From assembly GCA_963807865.1 (NCBI GenBank), contig CAWEDK010000031.1, positions 124,001-188,000 on the forward strand: a DNA stretch of 64,000 nucleotides, in the 5' to 3' direction. This document shows, piece after piece, positions 62,606 through 64,000 of this stretch. Position numbers and translations under genes: made by a program. A model generated the notes under the pieces. It worked only from the letters and a program-made list of their open reading frames with translations, did not search any database and was not told the DNA's origin. How positions within the stretch are numbered: position 1 is the first letter of the stretch; every line of letters begins with the position of its first letter. This DNA comes from VAZQ01 sp963807865. GTDB lineage: Bacteria; Pseudomonadota; Alphaproteobacteria; Rhizobiales; Xanthobacteraceae.

Positions 62606-63383
62606 CTACTTGGTCATCGCACGCTCGATGGCGCCCGCTGCCGCGAACACCGCGGCATCGCCCTGCACGAAGCCGGTGACCTGAAGGCCGAGCGGCAGGC
62701 CTTCGTCCTGCATCACCGGCAGGGAGATCGCCGGGATGGCGAGCAGCGAGACGTGGACCGTCGCGTTTGGATCGCCGGTCGACTGCAGCCCCTTCGGTGC
62801 GGCACCCGGCGCCGCCAGGCTGACGCAGACGTCGCATTCGCCCGCAAGCGCCTCGTAAACCGCGCGTGCTGCCTCGCGTGTCTTGAGATCGGCGCGATAG
62901 TCGTCGAGCGTCATCGCTTCGGCGTCTCTCAGGCGTTCGAGCGCGACGCAGCTGAGCTTGCTGGCGTCGCGGTTGCGGTAGGTGTTGAGCGGCCAGCGCC
63001 CCTCCCAGGCGTTGATCCGCATCGAAATGGGCCGTGCGTCCGCGATCGCCGTTTCGGTGGCCGCGACCTTGGCGTTGTTGGCGCGCGTCAGCACCTCGAT
63101 ACCGGCGGCCTTCAGCCGCTTGAGCGCCTCGTCCATCGCCGCCTTGGCGCCGGGCAACGCGGCCGCCCAGCCGGCCGTCTCGATGAACGCGATCCGTTTT
63201 GGCTTCTGCGCCGCCGGTACGCTTGCCGGACCGTGGAGAGTCCCGGAAAGCCGGGGTCGCCGCCAGCGCGCTGTGCGATTTCGTAGGCCACCTGCCAGGC
63301 ATCTTCCAAGGTCGACGGCCAGCACGCCGGTCGGAGCTCTGGCTCAAGCCATCGTAGCTGCCGCCGCGATTGAGCGCGCCGAC
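62606..63383 (-). CDS. Amidase, C-terminal part only, cut at a chimeric junction
   Basis: Amidase signature family. The clean part (from 63240 down) has RIAFIETAGWAAALPGAKAA, EVLTRANNAKVAATETAIAD, ALERLRDAEAMTLDDYRADL, then the C-terminal VSLLAIPAISLPVMQDEGLP and QVTGFVQGDAAVFAAAGAIE. Above that, in other frames, LEDAWQVAYEIAQRAGGDPG and VGALNRGGSYDGLSQS follow the usual family order. The GGSSGG catalytic loop that should precede it is missing: the sequence turns into a methyltransferase at about 63384. So only about 255 of 450 residues are present. Confidence 0.75.
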
Positions 63384-63904
63384 GTCGGCACGCACAGCGC
63401 CGCCAGCACGCTGTTGGTCAGGAACACCAGCCGACCGCCCGGTCGCAGCACCCGCCCGGGCCTCCGGCAGCCAGCGGGCCGGCTCGCACCAGGGCCCCGC
63501 CCCGTACTCGCTCACGACGAGATCGAACGACCCGTGACGGAACGGCAGGTGCTCGCCATCGGCCTCCGCCAACGGGAAGCGGATCTCGAAGTGCTCCTGG
63601 CAACGGCGCGCCGTGCGCACCTGGGCGTCGCTCAGGTCGATCGCCGTCGGCCACAGTGCCGGCCCGGGCGAGGCCACCCCGAGAGGTACGCGGTGCCGCA
63701 CCCGATCTCGAGCACGTCGGTGCCGGCGACGTCACCCAGCACGCCGAGCTCCCTGCTCGGGGTGGTGGAAGAGCCCCCAGCCGATCTCGGCGGCGGCCCA
63801 CCGCTCCTCCGCGGTCGGCATCGGTGAACTGCTCGTTGACCGCTCGCCAGACGTCCCGGTTGCGCTCTGAACGTCGACGGATCGCGTTCGCCGCCGTCGC
63901 TCAC
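63384..63904 (-). CDS. Actinobacterial-type class I methyltransferase fragment, cut and frameshifted
   Basis: SAM-dependent methyltransferase of a kind common in actinobacteria. Start MSDGGERDPSTF from GTG 63904; across frames ERNRDVWRAVNEQFTDAD, then LGDVAGTDVLEIGCGTAYLS (SAM motif), DLSDAQVRTARRCQEHFEIR, HLPFRHGSFDLVVSEYGAGP, WCEPARWLPEA and RVLRPGGRLVFLTNSVLAAL. At LCVP (near 63388) it is replaced by amidase sequence. Four or more shifts in 520 bases. Style and neighbours differ from the rest of the window, so it is probably foreign sequence joined in assembly. Confidence 0.72.
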
Positions 63905-63956
63905 CGGATCACCGAGGGTCACGGGAGGTCGCTCGGGGCCACCGAGGGTCACCGGC

Positions 63957-64000
63957 TCACCGTGCGACCAGCCCGCCGTCAGCGTGCACGACCGTGCCGG
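63957..64000 (-). CDS. C-terminal end of an SDR-type dehydrogenase, partial
   Basis: The 14 codons before TGA at 63959-63957 read GTVVHADGGLVAR, the standard end of short-chain dehydrogenases (VTGxxxxVDGGxxxR). The rest lies beyond the window. It is upstream of the methyltransferase on the same strand, separated by 52 bases that hold two direct copies of GGTGACCCTCGGTG. Belongs to the foreign segment. Confidence 0.6.
   Translation of the reverse strand, partial: GTVVHADGGLVAR

Noticed and set aside
63900..63960. Tandem GGTGACCCTCGGTG copies as an attachment site
   Set aside because: Only two copies lying between two genes of the foreign end segment; too little context to support recombination.

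Overview
The window is a high-GC chromosomal segment whose gene content and order point to an alphaproteobacterium of the order Hyphomicrobiales (Rhizobiales), near Bradyrhizobium, Rhodoplanes or Pseudolabrys. The main evidence is the block lptC-lptA-lptB-rpoN-hpf-ptsN (all on the minus strand), DUF1150 genes beside a small heat-shock protein, Bug-type tricarboxylate receptors, TAXI-TRAP transporters, and many short intergenic palindromes of the kind common in these genomes. This is inferred from protein recognition alone; no search was run.

Layout. 1-2.3 kb: partial ketopantoate reductase, then an hsp20 gene with a heat-shock-like promoter and a thermometer-like leader, and two DUF1150 genes. 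2.3-7.7 kb: ptsN, hpf, rpoN, lptB, lptA, lptC. 7.9-16.6 kb: RNase D, a gentisate-dioxygenase-like cupin, tRNA-Leu(CAG), an NDUFA9-like protein, uppP, GST, queG, an epimerase, a Bug receptor and a hydrolase. 16.7-24.7 kb: a glycosyltransferase and the translation block infC-rpmI-rplT-DinB-pheS-[DUF559 cassette]-pheT. 24.8-35.7 kb: an ATP-pyrophosphatase, Tat-exported amine oxidase, EI24, DUF4403, nth, DUF2244, AraC-Ogt fusion, OmpA-like protein, MltB and a GlcG/HbpS protein. 35.9-40.1 kb: ergothioneine genes egtB-egtD, then an unrecognised protein with an ATP-grasp-like look and a polysaccharide deacetylase. 40.3-53 kb: an aromatic-acid catabolism and uptake region (FAH hydrolase, Bug receptor, two FMN reductases, LigA/LigB dioxygenase, SDR, gentisate-type cupin, TRAP permease with two TAXI receptors, maleylacetate reductase). 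53-57.6 kb: a methylenetetrahydrofolate-reductase-like gene, a methyltransferase-like gene, an isopropylmalate/tartrate dehydrogenase and ybaK. 57.6-59.6 kb: an AT-rich island with a glucokinase-like gene broken by frameshifts and an intact TIR-domain gene. 59.6-63.4 kb: a structured GC-rich non-coding stretch, a fumarate-reductase-type flavoprotein, an ABC substrate-binding protein and an amidase fragment.

Two points affect all use of this annotation. First, many conserved genes (rpoN, lptA, lptC, pheT and most genes after 53 kb) are split by single-base shifts while their motifs survive across frames. This looks like residual indel error in the assembly more than gene decay, and I give such genes their full reconstructed span. 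Second, the last ~620 bases appear to come from another organism: an amidase is joined in mid-gene at about 63,384 to a methyltransferase and a dehydrogenase tail of actinobacterial type.

The most interesting items are the DUF559 nuclease-like gene bracketed by inverted 37-bp repeats between pheS and pheT; the AT-rich glucokinase/TIR island; the heat-shock promoter and ROSE-like hairpin before hsp20, with a second ribosome-site-masking hairpin before the second DUF1150 gene; and the ATP-grasp-like protein downstream of the ergothioneine genes.
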